A stretch of 64,000 nt of DNA from Riptortus pedestris. Lineage: Eukaryota > Arthropoda > Insecta > Hemiptera > Alydidae. Both the position numbers and the translations under genes were made by a program. The notes under the pieces are model-generated. The model saw nothing but the letters and a program-made list of their open reading frames with translations. It searched no databases and was not told the DNA's origin. The DNA is taken from positions 134,287,001 to 134,351,000 of the forward strand of contig CM032232.1 in assembly GCA_019009955.1 (NCBI GenBank), written 5' to 3'. Of the stretch, positions 1 to 11,378 are shown one piece after another (the stretch's first letter is position 1; every line of letters starts with the position of its first letter).

Positions 1-63
1 TAATACAAAAAAAATTACTAGAACTAATGATATAGAAATAGGATCAAAATCTAAATATAATAT

Positions 64-948
64 TGTTACGTTTTATCACAAAACCAGTAATAAACATTGT
101 TTATAAGAGTTCTTTTGGATTGCAAAATTAAACACACACAAGTTTCACAGTTTTTATCAATGCACAATTTATTTAACAATGCACTTCACTCTTAGTGAAT
201 TATTCTTAACTACTACACAAAGTCTGCACTGATAGCTTCACTGTTCTTGTTATTACACGCTCCAATAACTCTCTCGCTATTACTGAAGTTTACAAAAGCA
301 ATACGGCACTGCACTGTCCTTCACGAAGTTAACGGCACTGCACTGTCTTAAACACGGCACTGCACTGCTACTTACAGAATCACGGCACAACACTGTTCTT
401 CACGTAAAAACACTTTACCGCACTGCACTATGTCGCACTATAGCACTGATGAACACTTGAAGAGCACTTGACAACAGCTGAGAACAAACTAAAACTGTTG
501 GTTTTTTTTTTTTCCCCTACACCTGACTAAAGAAGAAAGACCAAAAGAAAAATCATGCGTAGAAGAAGGGCATGCGAAGAAAACTAAGCGAAAGAAAACG
601 TGCAAGCATGCAAAATAAAAACAAGTACCTCATGTACACACGCATATACACGGGATATACACATACATACCGGGCTGTGATGTAGGATAGGATAAGGATT
701 TTGGGTGAGGATTGCCTTTTTCTGTAATATATTTATTATCATTAACTGTCGGGCGAGTTGTACATGCTTATATAGAGGAGCGGCAACATCAAAGGACGAA
801 GGTCTTGAAGGTTCTGGACTCTGTAGTCTGGAAAGATCCAGACACTGCCGGCGCCAACAGTCCCTCGGTTGGCTCCTATTATCTCCCTCGCATCTCCCAA
901 ATACGCGGCCATCTATGTCAATCCTTCATGTATTTAACTTTTCCAACA
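64..948 (-). mobile_element. Solo LTR of an LTR retrotransposon, copy 1
   Basis: This block shares its left part (AGAGTTCTTTTGGATTGC, then a tract rich in CACTGCAC) and its right part (CATGTATTTAA..CCAACA) with 24823-25407 and 3028-3316. Read on the minus strand it begins TGTT and ends AACA, as LTRs do, and is flanked by ATAT on both sides. That is compatible with a 4-bp target duplication but is low complexity. It is about 300 bp longer than the 24.8-kb copy because of extra sequence around 480-660. No internal retroviral-type coding region is adjacent, so it is probably a solo LTR. Confidence 0.5.
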
Positions 949-1424
949 ATATATACGAAATAAGCTGTAAAGATCCAATGGAACTTCTATTGATGAATCC
1001 TCGCAGCTGCTGAATAATAGGCTAACGCAGCACGTAAAAAATATTGACAATAATGAAAATAAAACTGTTTTGACGGAACATGCCATCTCCAAGAAATACA
1101 CCTTCAATTTTTAAAAAGTTCAAATAATTGATAAAGGAATAAATATCACTAAACGAAAAATAAAAGAGATTATTCACATAAAAAAAAATAGAAAAAAATG
1201 CTATAAACAAAAAACATAAATTAAGAATTGTACTCGTATACCTGTATAAGAATTGATTCAAATCAATATACAAAGGAATTATTTTCAGACCTTTTAAGAA
1301 TATCCTTTGGAAAGTTTAGTACACATTATTTTACCTGTAAAGGGGTGGTTTACAACGAAAAATGGCTGATGTATCTCTAGAGAAAAATTTATAAAACCCC
1401 GTGACGGGTGGCTAAGGTATGAAG
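949..1424. other. AT-rich sequence, nothing recognised
   Basis: No coding similarity, SINE or PAL core was recognised here. The short frames are AT-driven. Confidence 0.5.
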
Positions 1425-1560
1425 AAAACATCCGTCAAGGAGGGTCTGCGTAAACTAAGCAGGTTTCCCATGCGAAGGTTTACAATAGATACATCTACAT
1501 ACTGGTAACACCATTGTGAATATTAAGTAAATAAATACAAACGGTAATGTGAAATCATCC
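1425..1560 (+). mobile_element. PAL family, 5' end fragment
   Basis: CCGTCAAGGAGGGTCTGCGT followed by AAACTAAGCAGGTTTCCC and a TACAATAGAT segment match the PAL 5' end. The copy then diverges and has no core or terminal palindrome. Confidence 0.6.
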
Positions 1561-2158
1561 AGGGTGATATTCTAGGACTACCGAAAAATGCTAAGAGAAA
1601 GTTTAGAGGTGTTTCCAGTTGCCTAGACGGATACGGAATACATTGAAACAACACTAACAGGTGCCAATGGCGGCTATTTGAGAAAGGGGTGACATCGTTG
1701 AACATCTTTCGACAGCCAACAATTTTAATGGCAGATTCAGGAGTTTGAAACATACTCCGAAAGAGTCCATTAAACATAGACGAAAAATGTAGATTACTAA
1801 ACAATGTGTAATGAAAGAAGATTATTTACTTAATAATTGTCGAATAGGATCTATTCCATTTTTATGTATGAAACCTTTCCTTAAATTAAAAATGAATATA
1901 TAATCTCTTCATTCAATAACCTATTTATTTATTTGGTTTATGTCCCACATCGATGGTGATAGGCAATATCTCTGATTTGGGGGTAGTTAGAATAATATAT
2001 TCTACTGTCCGCCTTGGTTGTACTTTATTTATATAGTATGGAAAATATTACTTAAATATATGAGTGTTTCTCATATCCGTATTTTGTCTAAATGAATAAA
2101 ATAAAAGTTATCCATTTTAAATCTTTTTAAGCATGCTGTAGACCTATTGTATTTCATT
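1561..2158. other. AT-rich sequence, nothing recognised
   Basis: No supported feature was found. It may include 3' untranslated sequence of the LINE relic that follows on the minus strand. Confidence 0.4.
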
Positions 2159-2585
2159 CTATATGTATTTGTAAATGTTTATATGTTTTAGATATGTCAG
2201 TATTTGTGGAATATATTGGCTGCTCTCAGTTAGTAGTTTTGTCATATCGTGGGGTATGTCAAGGTTTTTTCGTTGGATGCAGTCTGTCAGTATGTGTTTT
2301 ATCGTTAGGTACTTGTTTCAGTATTTGCATATAGGGTTATCAGTCCTTGTCATTAAGTGTCTATGTGTCAGGTATGTGTGGCCGATCCTGAGTCTGGCAA
2401 GAACTACTTCCTCCCGTCTAGTACTCCTATGGCTCGATGCCCACTCCTTAATAGTACTTTTGATACTGCGGAGGTGGTTGTTTACTTCCATCCATTCTGA
2501 TTGCCATTTGTTTAGGATTCGGTGGCGTATATGTCTCACTATGTCTTCATATAGTAAGTTCGATTGCGTGTATTGGGTTTAATTA
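2159..2585 (-). pseudogene. Non-LTR retrotransposon C-terminal relic (LINE family 1)
   Basis: Minus-strand translation gives the C-terminal end of a LINE polyprotein. It includes VVLARLRIGHTYLTH, then PIC, then LTIKHILTDC. This is the conserved tail with a C-x2-C...H-x4-C knuckle that follows the RNase H or RT region in many arthropod I/Jockey-type elements. The second knuckle cysteine is replaced by a TGA stop at about residue 73 of the frame, after which the frame stays open to a stop at 2159-2161. Sequence upstream of about 2585 is out of frame. The same family is present on the plus strand at 45300-45725. The coding capacity is dead. The clade is inferred from motif style only. Confidence 0.75.
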
Positions 2586-2589
2586 GTTT

Positions 2590-3027
2590 AGCCTGGTAGT
2601 CTGCTGTCGTACGAAGTCCAAAAGTCTTAGTATATAACCTAGCCTCATAATATAACGATTATCACCAAACGTTGGTCATTGAAAATGTCAAAAGGGCGAG
2701 CATAAAGCAAAATACCGCCATGTTTCTAAGCCCCATGTTAGCACGGATTTAGAGCATCTAGGCTACTTTTAAAAGACTAACTAAAGTAATGAAACATTAA
2801 TTACGTGCGGGACATGTAGATGCCAACTGAATAATGTTTTTATAATTAATATCTACTTACCAATGCTATTGATACATTACATTTATAGAATCGAAAGTGT
2901 TATCCTAAATGCTGCTGAAAGTTAATGTAATGTCCAATGTGTCTAGTCAGTTTATATATTATACATTTGTAAACTCTGTCTAATTAGCACTATTTTTGTC
3001 AATGGATTTTCCTTATTGAAGTTCAGG
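2590..3027. other. AT-rich sequence, nothing recognised
   Basis: No supported coding or repeat feature was seen between the LINE relic and the next LTR copy. Confidence 0.4.
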
Positions 3028-3316
3028 TATCGATTTAACCAGTAATAAGCCTTGTTAATAAGAGTTCTTTTGGATTGCAAAATTAAACACTCACACAAGT
3101 TTCACAGTTTAACACTGCACAATTTATTTCACAATGCACAATACTCTTGGTTAATTATTACTACTCACAGTATTACACTGATAGTGTCACTGTTCTTCAG
3201 ATTTCACAGTCCAATAATTCACTCGCGGTCACTGAACTTCACATAAAACGACGGCAGTGCCCTCCGCACTCCCCAATCACGCGGTTCCTTCTCTAGTGTA
3301 TTTAATTTTCGCGACA
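3028..3316 (-). mobile_element. Solo LTR relic, copy 2 (internally deleted)
   Basis: It starts with AGTAATAAGCCTTGTTAATA and AGAGTTCTTTTGGATTGC as in the 24.8-kb copy, and ends AATTTTCGCGACA followed by ATATAT. About 300 bp of the middle, including the promoter-like part, are missing. It abuts a PAL fragment on its right. Confidence 0.55.
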
Positions 3317-3640
3317 ATATATATGAGTGTCTGTTAACGCTCTAGCGGTCGCAATTTTTGTTAGATCGTTACCAAACTCCAAATTTAAACATTTTATGTT
3401 AAAAGAGAGATCAAGTTCGTTAATGGCTGAAATCGAACCAGTCACCAGAGGAGAGGATTTTCGAAAATTCAAAATATCTCCGTTACTATATGTCGGATCG
3501 AGAAGTTGTATAGAATCAATCTTATTGAAAATTAAATTTACTATAAATATTGTTGTGCACATGTATTCTCAATCATTAATATTAACCGAGATATTTGCAT
3601 TTTTATTAAGTGTGTGCGGCTAACGGACGAGATGAGATCG
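3317..3640 (-). mobile_element. PAL family, partial copy
   Basis: TGTCTGTTAACGCTCTAGCGGTCGC opens the copy on the plus strand in parts: the CTCTAGCGGTCGC box, the TTAATGGCTGAAATCG box, the CTCCGTTACTATATGTCGGA box and ATTAACCGAGATATTTGCAT. The terminal palindrome side is missing. The left edge meets the LTR in a TA-rich run, suggesting that one inserted in the TA tract of the other. Confidence 0.75.
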
Positions 3641-3849
3641 GCTGGACATTTATTTCATTTAATTAGCATAATTATTAATGCAGTTTCTTTAAAAATATAC
3701 CCTCTTATTTTTACGTGATTTTTTTATTGGCCTCATTAGTACATTATTTAGTTTTATTGTTGAAAAAAACAGTTCTTTTCATGTGCAGTGCTTAATAGGA
3801 TATTTTCTTTTCGTAACTGTGCTAGATATAAATATATAAATAAATATTT

Positions 3850-4061
3850 TTTGGTTTTGCTTTGTATTTTTTCGTAACTCAAGTATAAAGCGAGTTGTTC
3901 ATACTTTCTTGTTTTCTGCCTTCAGTAACCCCCTCCCCTTCTACTCATTTGTTTTTAAATAGAAATAGAGATTTTGTAGTGAGATGAGATCACAAGTGTG
4001 TTAACCACCAGGTGCGAAACCTGTTAGTCAACGCAGCTCATGCGTGACAGACTGTTTTTAA
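3850..4061 (-). mobile_element. PAL-B subfamily, 5' part
   Basis: TAACTCAAGTATAAAGCGAG and the GAGATGAGATCACAAGTGTG box are the reverse complement of the divergent PAL-B 5' region. The copy ends at 4040-4061 with a degenerate ACGCAGCTCATGCGTGACAG. Confidence 0.6.
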
Positions 4062-4794
4062 ATTCTTTATGAAGAGTTGTATGACCGAAGGCAAAACTGA
4101 CTTTATTGAATGAAGAAACACAGTACCAGTCACAGTTACGGAGCCATATCTTTGTGTAAGGCGTAGGAGAACTTGGTAAAGGCAATAGAATTTGTACTCA
4201 GAACAAACTAAAAGAACTGAATACATAAAAAGGGCGAATACTTCCCTCAATTTTATAAAGGACTTCAGTTCGAAATTCGCAAGGCCTCTTTGATTCTTTA
4301 TTCGACTCATGTGGCACTGTGGCAATATTTGTTCAGGACTTGGTACGTATTTCAGGCTTCAACTTGGAAGGTTATACTGAGGTTAAGTCAACTTCTACTT
4401 TTGCAAGTCCTTTTGACTCTTCATACTTAGATTCATCAGTGTCCGTCACATCACAACTCTTTTTACTCTGTCAAAAGAGAAAAATTATTCTCTGGCAACG
4501 AAAATACCTAATGAGCTGGAAGGATTTTCTTGTAATGCATTGAATGTAATGTTCATTTGAGTCAATCAATTTCTTGCACACTGAGCTTCCAGTAATGATT
4601 CAATCAAAGAAGTTTACATATATATCTATGTAAAGACCGTGGATTTTGATATTAAAGCTAGGTTGTTAGCGGGAACCGGATGTTTCTATGTACTGCAGAA
4701 AAATCTCGGATTCAAGTGCCCCTCTCGAGAAGCGAAACTAATGCTGAACAAAATGTTTACTTCCTGTGAAACGAAAACACAAAATTCCTTAAAA
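4062..4794. other. No recognised feature
   Basis: Short open frames exist (for example 4319-4543 plus and 4038-4325 minus). None resembles a known domain and their codon content follows base composition, so no gene is called. Confidence 0.4.
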
Positions 4795-5130
4795 CTAAAC
4801 AGATTTCTCACGTGCTGGTATGACACACTAGTGATTTCATCACACCACATATTCTGAATGAAAGCCAGAATTTACGAATTGCTCGCTTAATATTTGATTT
4901 ACGAAAAAATGCATAGAAAAACAATTTTAGTGCAACAATAGTTTAACAAGATTGGTTCTATACATGTTTTCGATCCGACTCATAATAACGAAGATAATTT
5001 GAATTTTCGAATTCCCTGCCCTCTAAACCCGCTCCCCCCAATTGCAAACCCGCTCGCAATTGCTTGTTGCGATTTCTGCCAATAACATATATGACCTTTA
5101 GTGTTGACTGAAACTGTTAAATACAGCCAT
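4795..5130 (+). mobile_element. PAL-B subfamily, partial copy
   Basis: The segment begins CAGATTTCTCACGTGCTGG and continues through CTCGCTTAATATTTGATTTACG, GATTGGTTCTATACATG and TCGATCCGACTCATAATAAC. These are the PAL-B core boxes in order. No terminal palindrome was found, and the copy peters out before a poly-C run at about 5185. Confidence 0.65.
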
Positions 5131-5384
5131 TTTTTGAGATGCTGGATGGTGAAGGAATTATTATCTCAGGTAAGAAAAAACGCCCCCCCCCCCAGTGTAG
5201 TAATGTCCTAGTGAATATTTACAGAAATAAGAAAAACTATTTTTACAGATTAAAATTAAAAATTAAAAACTTGTCAGTAGAATATATACACAATTTTAAT
5301 AAATAGTTAAAATAAATAAATGAATATTTACAGTTAAGAAGTCTAAAATAGAATAAATTGTAAAAAGCGAATAGTCCAATTAAA

Positions 5385-6660
5385 ATTTAAAAAAAACAAA
5401 AATGAAGGAACAACCACCGGAGGAGCTACAAAAAGCAATACATACAGAAAACGTAAAAAAGAAAAAGAAAAATAGAGAAGCGAGACAACGACTAACCTCT
5501 TCACAATGATGCGACAGGAACCAAGGATTCCCTGTGACTGAGGCCTCGGGACCGGAGAGCAATGAGAGAGGCTTCCGAGACATGCCTCAACCTGGTCCCT
5601 TCTCCCGTCTTATTAATATTCAGGCCTCCTTTTTTCATCCTATCTAGCTTTATGAATAGGTTTTCGGCTATGCACAGGGTCTTGCCTTTTTTTGCTTCGT
5701 AGAGCAGCTCATACTTTATAGCAGAATTCTCATGACCCTCCTTCTTGGTGTGGGCATGGAACTCTGTGTCTCTGGTAACATGCTCTTTCAGCCGGGTTCT
5801 AATCTTTCTCCCACTTTGACCGATGTACGATACCTCACAGCTAGAGCATGTTACCCTGTAAACTCCCGACTTGTTGAGTGAGTCAACCGGGTCCTTGGCC
5901 CTCGGGAGCATTGCTTTCAAAGAATGTCGACTTTTGAAAGTGGTCGTCATCCCGAGTGTCTTGAGTTTTTTTTCCAATCTTATGACACACAGAGCCCAGA
6001 TAAGGAATAGAAAGAGGGAAACGTACGTCCTTATTTCGGCTCACCTGACCGTCGCCGACCCCCATATCCTTGGCCAACTTCCAACGGAGTCCCTTCTGAA
6101 CTAGTCTGTCCACCACCCCATCCTTGCAGCCGTTGTTGGATGCTATGCACTTGATGTGGCGCAGCTCAGCTTCATAGTTCTTTTCATCCAACGGCACATT
6201 CAACAGCCTGTCTATAAGGAAAATCAGGCCTGACATCTTGTATTGGGGGTGGTGGAAAGAGTCCGGCGGTATTATCAGGTCTGTCGATGACCTCTTCCTA
6301 AAAATACTAAAAGAATGGCCACTACCTCGCTTCTCTATCTCCAAATCTAGGTAGCACAGCTTATTATGCTGCTCTACTTCCAGGGTGTACTATATTGTCT
6401 CATGGCAACTATTCAGGTACGAGTGCAACCCATTAAGTTCTAGCATGGTACCTTTAAAAACGATAAGAACAGCATCCACATAGCGTCCCCAGAACTCAAT
6501 GAACTTGGAGTAGGGGTTACGCGGGGACTATATACATATTTTTCTTCCATGTAGTTCATAAACATATCTGCAGCTAGGGGGCTGATCCCCGATCCCATAA
6601 TTAAACCATGGTCCATTTTGTAACAGTTGCCACTGAATTTGAAGTAATTTTGAATTTTGA
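5385..6660 (-). pseudogene. Penelope-like retroelement relic: RT fragment plus GIY-YIG endonuclease
   Basis: Three overlapping minus-strand frames read as the C-terminal half of a Penelope-like element. At 6565-6610 the RT motif MGSGISPLAADMF is visible. At 6471-6482 the catalytic motif reads YVDA where the family has YVDD, so the second metal-binding aspartate is lost. The 5883-6344 frame carries the RT thumb region (LDLEIEKRG near the start, IFRKRSSTDLIIPP, then LIDRLLNVPL). The 5501-5977 frame carries the GIY-YIG nuclease: GVYRVTCSSC, then VSYIGQSGRKIRTRLKEH. At least two frameshifts separate these pieces, and the N-terminal part of the RT is missing beyond 6660. It is therefore a 5'-truncated, inactive copy. 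In intact family members the RT makes cDNA at a nick made by the GIY-YIG nuclease. Confidence 0.9.
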
Positions 6661-6684
6661 AGAGGTCCGTGTTATAAAAGCTAT

Positions 6685-6998
6685 TTTTTTTTATGATATG
6701 AGTAGGAGTGGGGTTTTCCTAAATGCTGAAAATTTTAAAAAAAGATTCTTAAAAACATTTATTGGCAATTAAAGTTAGGTTAGGTTAACTGTTTTTTTGG
6801 GCGAGAAACTGCTGGGTTATTACGCCCTTCCAAGTAAATTTACAATAAGATTGTATCTATACAAACATTGGATCCGACGCATAATGACAGATATTTTGAG
6901 TTTTCGCAATTCCTCCCTCTAACTCCTCTCCCTCCCAAGCCAATAGTAGCCTTTAACGAACTTGATCTTTAGTTTTGCTTGAAACTATAAAACGTCTG
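6685..6998 (+). mobile_element. PAL family, rearranged partial copy
   Basis: ATGAGTAGGAGTGGGGTTTT at 6695 is the PAL inter-core region. AATAAGATTGTATCTATACA, GGATCCGACGCATAATGACAG and CTTTAACGAACTTGATCTTT at 6840-6970 are the core. Between them, 6765-6832 is a short foreign segment that recurs inverted at 16098-16157. Confidence 0.6.
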
Positions 6999-7164
6999 TA
7001 AAAGGAGGACAGAATATTCTTATTCCAGGCCTCAGTAAGCCAACCAGAAGTTGAGATATCATGCATCGTCCTAAATTACACTAGGAAATGTGGAGGATGC
7101 GTTAAAATAGAAACATACCTGAAATACGAAATTTCTCCTATGCTATAACTCGAAGACATGATTT
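6999..7164. other. Unassigned spacer
   Basis: This lies between two PAL copies. No feature was recognised. Confidence 0.3.
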
Positions 7165-7888
7165 ATTAGCAGATTTCCTTTAAGGGAAATCAGTTATTGA
7201 GGTCGTACTCACGACGCGATTTTAGACAAATTTCCTCAAATCTCCATCGATCCTACCCAGGAGATGACGAAAATGAGGTCCGTTCAAAATTATATACATA
7301 TAAACTCGATATTTAATCGTTTTATGCAAAAATAAAGGTCAAGTTCGTTAATGGCTGAAATCGGACCAGTGGGAGGGGGGGGGGGTTAGAGGGGGAAACT
7401 TTGGAAATCTGAAATATCTCGGTTACTATACGTCGGATCGAAAAATTGTATAGAACCAGCCTTATTGCAAATTAAATGATCTATAAATATTATTCAATGC
7501 ATGTTTTCTTTATCATGAATATTAACCGAGATATTTAGATTTTATAGTTTTCCGCTTTAAGTAAACCCCCACTCTTACTAATATACTACTCACTCCTACT
7601 TATTAATGCTATATTATTAATAAGCTGTTTTATCATGAACCACTTCATTACATCTCCTTACTTTCCTTACTCTTTCAATAAAATTATATAGGTAGCTTTC
7701 AATAAAATTAACGTGTTATATTCAAATATATTTCATGAATGGTTTTTGTTCCCGATCTAGAATTCAGGCTGGCTGACCTGTCTGTTTGCAATTCAGATGC
7801 TTTCCGTTGTAGAGTTATTGAACTTGTAACTAAAAGATTTCTTATTACCGTTTGTATTAATTTACGCAAGGCCCTGCGTGATGGACTT
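7165..7888 (-). mobile_element. PAL family, full-length copy without TA tract
   Basis: It starts TTAGCAGATTTCC-TTTAAGG (palindromic 3' end read from the minus strand) and ends CCTGCGTGATGGACTT. All core boxes are present in order, but the (TA)n tract is reduced to a short TATACATATA. It is about 720 bp and non-coding. Confidence 0.8.
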
Positions 7889-8084
7889 ATTGTTAATTAT
7901 ATTCCATTATAAGGAAAACTTATTCTTTTTCTTCATAGTTTTTCCCTAACACAGATAAGTAAGAGTTATTTGTAGTTTTTAATTTTCAGTCTTTAGCTAA
8001 CCATCACTTCTATTCATCCGCTTTGTATTTATTGCAACTATATCAATAAACATCTCGTGTCCAGGCAAATTTTGACGTCCTGCC

Positions 8085-8179
8085 GAATAAATAGTAACCA
8101 GAACGTCATTAAGTGCCATCAGCGTGGTATTGCTGCAGATGGGAGATCTGCATAGTTTACACAGTACCTGCGTGTCGCG
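8085..8179 (-). mobile_element. PAL family, 5' end fragment joined to the next copy
   Basis: GGGAGATCTGCATAGTTTAC and CCTGCGTGTCGCG are a degenerate PAL 5' terminus (minus strand). It is followed at once by TTTTAGAAGATTTCCC, the 3' terminus of the next minus-strand copy. Confidence 0.6.
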
Positions 8180-8306
8180 TTTTAGAAGATTTCCCTTAAG
8201 GGAAATCAGCTATTGAGGTTGTACTCATGACGGAATTTTCGAATTTTTTCTTCAAATGTCCATAGATCCTGCCTAGGAGATGACGAAAATGAGGCCCGTT
8301 CAAAAC

Positions 8307-8353
<47 letters not shown>

Positions 8354-9141
8354 TTGTCTGTTACCGCGGTTATATATATTGTCTAGCGGTCGCAATTTTT
8401 GTGTAATCGTTACCAAACTCGATATTTAGTCGTTTTATGTAAAAAGAAGAATCAAGTTCGTTAACGGTTGAAATCGGACCAGAGGGAGAGGGGGGAGGGG
8501 GTTTAGAGGGAGAATTTTGAAAATTCGAAATATCTCCGTTACTATAAGTCGGATCGAAAAAGAGTATAGAATCAATCTTATTGAAAATTAAATACACTAT
8601 AAATGATGTCATATATATTTATTCTCTATCTTGAATATTAACCGAGATATTTGCATTTTTCAGTTTTCAGCCTTCAGTAAACCCCACCTCTACTAATGTT
8701 ACATAAATAATGCTCTGTTATATAATAAAAGATATTAATTGAAGCCCAAATACCAAATATTGTTTTCATTGAACTTTTACTTAATGAGATGTATGCAAAT
8801 ACGTTCTGTTGACCTCCCCTTCTTTTGTTTTTGGATTACTAAAATTTGAGTGATTGAGATAAAACTAATTCTGATTCATTACAAATTACACCACTAGCTT
8901 TAGTAAATTGTTTTCAATAAAATTAATATGTTATATTCAGATATATTTCATTAATTGTTTGTCTTTCCGGTGTGTCTATGCAGCGCTACGAGGTAGGCCT
9001 GCCTGTTTGTTTACAATTCAGCCTTGTATTGTACATTTACTGAGCATTCACGGCTGTGTTACCTGTATGTATATTTGTCTATTGTAAACCTTCACGTGGG
9101 AAATCTGCTTAGTTTGCGCAGTCCCTGCGTGACGGACTTTT
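8180..9141 (-). mobile_element. PAL family, full-length copy
   Basis: The plus strand reads TTTTAGAAGATTTCCCTTAAGG at the left and CCCTGCGTGACGGACTTTTT at the right, with a (TA)n tract at 8307-8346 next to the palindromic terminus side. It has a complete core plus inter-core and 5' arm, and is about 960 bp. No coding capacity was seen. Confidence 0.9.
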
Positions 9142-9355
9142 TATTATTTTGCCCCTTAGTTCTAAGCCCTTCGTCTTCTCAGTAACGAGATTGCACTAGC
9201 ATTGTTCTTGCTTGACAGGATAACCCTCGTTGTCAGGAATATCCGTAAAGAAATTTTCGATTCCTCAATCCTTTATATTAAGCCGTCCCAGATTTCGAAG
9301 TATTGTATTTACGGATAAACTTTTTCTCTTTTGAGAGCATTTTCTTATTTATGCG

Positions 9356-9359
<4 letters not shown>

Positions 9360-9386
<27 letters not shown>

Positions 9387-9405
9387 GAGAGAGAGAGAGA
9401 GAGAT
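9360..9405. repeat. (GA)n microsatellite
   Basis: About 23 GA units with one interruption. Confidence 0.95.
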
Positions 9406-10100
9406 AAGAGAGTATATAGGGCGTATGTACTTTATAGAAAAATCCTCTTCATCTTATTTGCCCGAGAGAAACAACGAGGTTAAGGATAGCATGTTGCCCG
9501 GGATATACCTGACTACTCGGATTCTGCAAAACCAGGATTGGAAATTTAATAAAATACACTTTCAGGTTTTACCAAGGATCAATATCTCACTTTGAGGTAA
9601 ATGTGATATTCCCCTCTTTCCTCCAGCGTCTGCTTTGATATTCGTCGGATATTCTCTATAGGAAAAATATCAACCATATGCGTCCTTCTGGGAATTCGAA
9701 AATCCTTGCTTTCATTTCTCTGACTGAATCCGCGTTTTTTTTTTTTTTCGTTTTTTTTTTAGTTCTCTTTCCTGATCAAGGCCGTTTGTGGTTCCGGATA
9801 CAAATGGGTTGAGCATGTGTCCTTTAAAACTCAGATTACATTCATTCCAGTTTTTGAAACACTATCACTAGTATTTATATTTATTAATAAAACTAATGAA
9901 TTTAATTTCCATTATATGTTAAAGTAACATAATTGGATACGCCAAATATTTTTGCTTGCTATAAAAAATTAACTAATATTACGTCAATTAATTTCTTTAC
10001 GTAGCGAATGTCATGTGTGTAATACACACGTAATTAGCTCAAATTTCTTGAATACATTTTATAACAACCATCAATTTAATAGTTCTACATAATAAATTAA
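9406..10100. other. AT-rich sequence, nothing recognised
   Basis: No supported gene or repeat was found. There is a T-rich run at about 9735-9765. Confidence 0.4.
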
Positions 10101-10299
10101 TTTCGTTAGCAATCTTAATGCCACTCCTAATATAAAGTAGGCATTTTTAAATTATTGACATAATTTGATATTAAGATTAAATTTATTAACGAGTATATGA
10201 TGAGAAACTTGTCCCATCCTCCCCCACCTTAAGGAGACACTGTACCAGGTAATAAATTAGTTCTTGACCAATTTTTATGACACCCAATTTTGTAATTTT

Positions 10300-10445
10300 T
10301 ACATAATACTTAACTGCAATTCTTTAATTTATTTTTAAACAAAAAATCGTTTTAATGGATTTAACACATTCAGGCAGAGGCAGCGAAAAGAGTGTTTCTC
10401 CTGAAAATTATAAGTTCTTTCTCAAAATATTATGTTTGTGGTTAA
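10300..10445 (-). pseudogene. LINE C-terminal relic, badly decayed (LINE family 2)
   Basis: Nucleotide similarity to 52080-52240 is visible (TTCTTTAATTTATTTTTA, CATTCAGGCAGAG, TCTCCTGAAAAT). Minus-strand translation gives fragments such as LIIFRR and LFKNKLKN with several stops, matching the tail seen better at 52060-52490. Confidence 0.45.
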
Positions 10446-10487
10446 GGGCTTGGAGCTTCTTTTGAAATGGGCTCTACAATTATTAAA

Positions 10488-11301
10488 AGTCCGTCACGCA
10501 GGGGCTGCGTAAACTAAGCAGATTTCTCACGTGAAGTTTAGTTATAGATAAATATACATACTGGTAACACAACACCACCATGAATAAATACAAACGGAAA
10601 TAAGAAATGTTTCATCCAATTTCAATAAACTGCCGACAGAGAGCGTTAGGTTAGAAAAGTAAACAAACGGGTCTGCAAGCCTCACACCGGAAAGAAAAAC
10701 AATTACTGAAATATATCAGAATATAACATATTAATTTTATTGAGAACTATTTACTATATCTAGTACTGTACTAGAGACCTTAATAATAAGTCAGAATAAT
10801 TGTTATCTCAATCAATCAAATTTTAGTAGTCCAAAACCTTAAGATGGGGGGGGGGGATCACTAGAACATTTTTGCATGTATCTCGTATAATAAAGGTCTC
10901 TTCAATACAATTTTTGGTATTTAAACTTCGAATAATGTAATTTATTATGTAGCAGAATATTGTTTACGTAACATGAGTAGAAGAGCCGGTTTGCTGATGG
11001 CTGAAAACAAAAAATGCAAATATCTCGGTTAATATTCAAGATATTGAATTAACTTATAGAAAAATATTTATAGTAGATTTTATTTGCAATAAGATTGATT
11101 CTATACACCTTTTCGATCCGAGTTATGGTAACGGAGATATTTTGATTTTTCGAAAATCCTCCCCTCTAAACCCCCCCTCCCCCTGGACCAATTTCAGCCG
11201 TTAACGAACTTGATCTTTCTTTTTACATAAAACGACTAAATATCAAGTTTGGTAACGATTAAATAATAATTGCGACCGCTAGAGCGGTAACAGACAAATA
11301 T

Positions 11302-11378
<77 letters not shown>

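Noticed and set aside
64..948. Reading the CACTGCAC-rich block as a DNA transposon with terminal inverted repeats
   Set aside because: The inverted similarity is confined to TGTT..AACA, and promoter and poly(A) signals in LTR order fit better. It is kept as a caveat in the findings.
2175..2582. 135-codon plus-strand frame
   Set aside because: It is antisense to the LINE relic, whose minus-strand translation has conserved motifs.
3302..3562. Repeated open frames over PAL cores (also 8370-8612, 34440-34655, 46023-46331, 59326-59562) that look like a protein family
   Set aside because: The frames coincide because the DNA repeat is shared. They use different starts, are interrupted in many copies, and show no coding-type third-position variation by eye.
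8300..8346. (TA)n tracts as centromeric or origin sequence
   Set aside because: They occur inside individual PAL copies at a fixed position, so they belong to the element.
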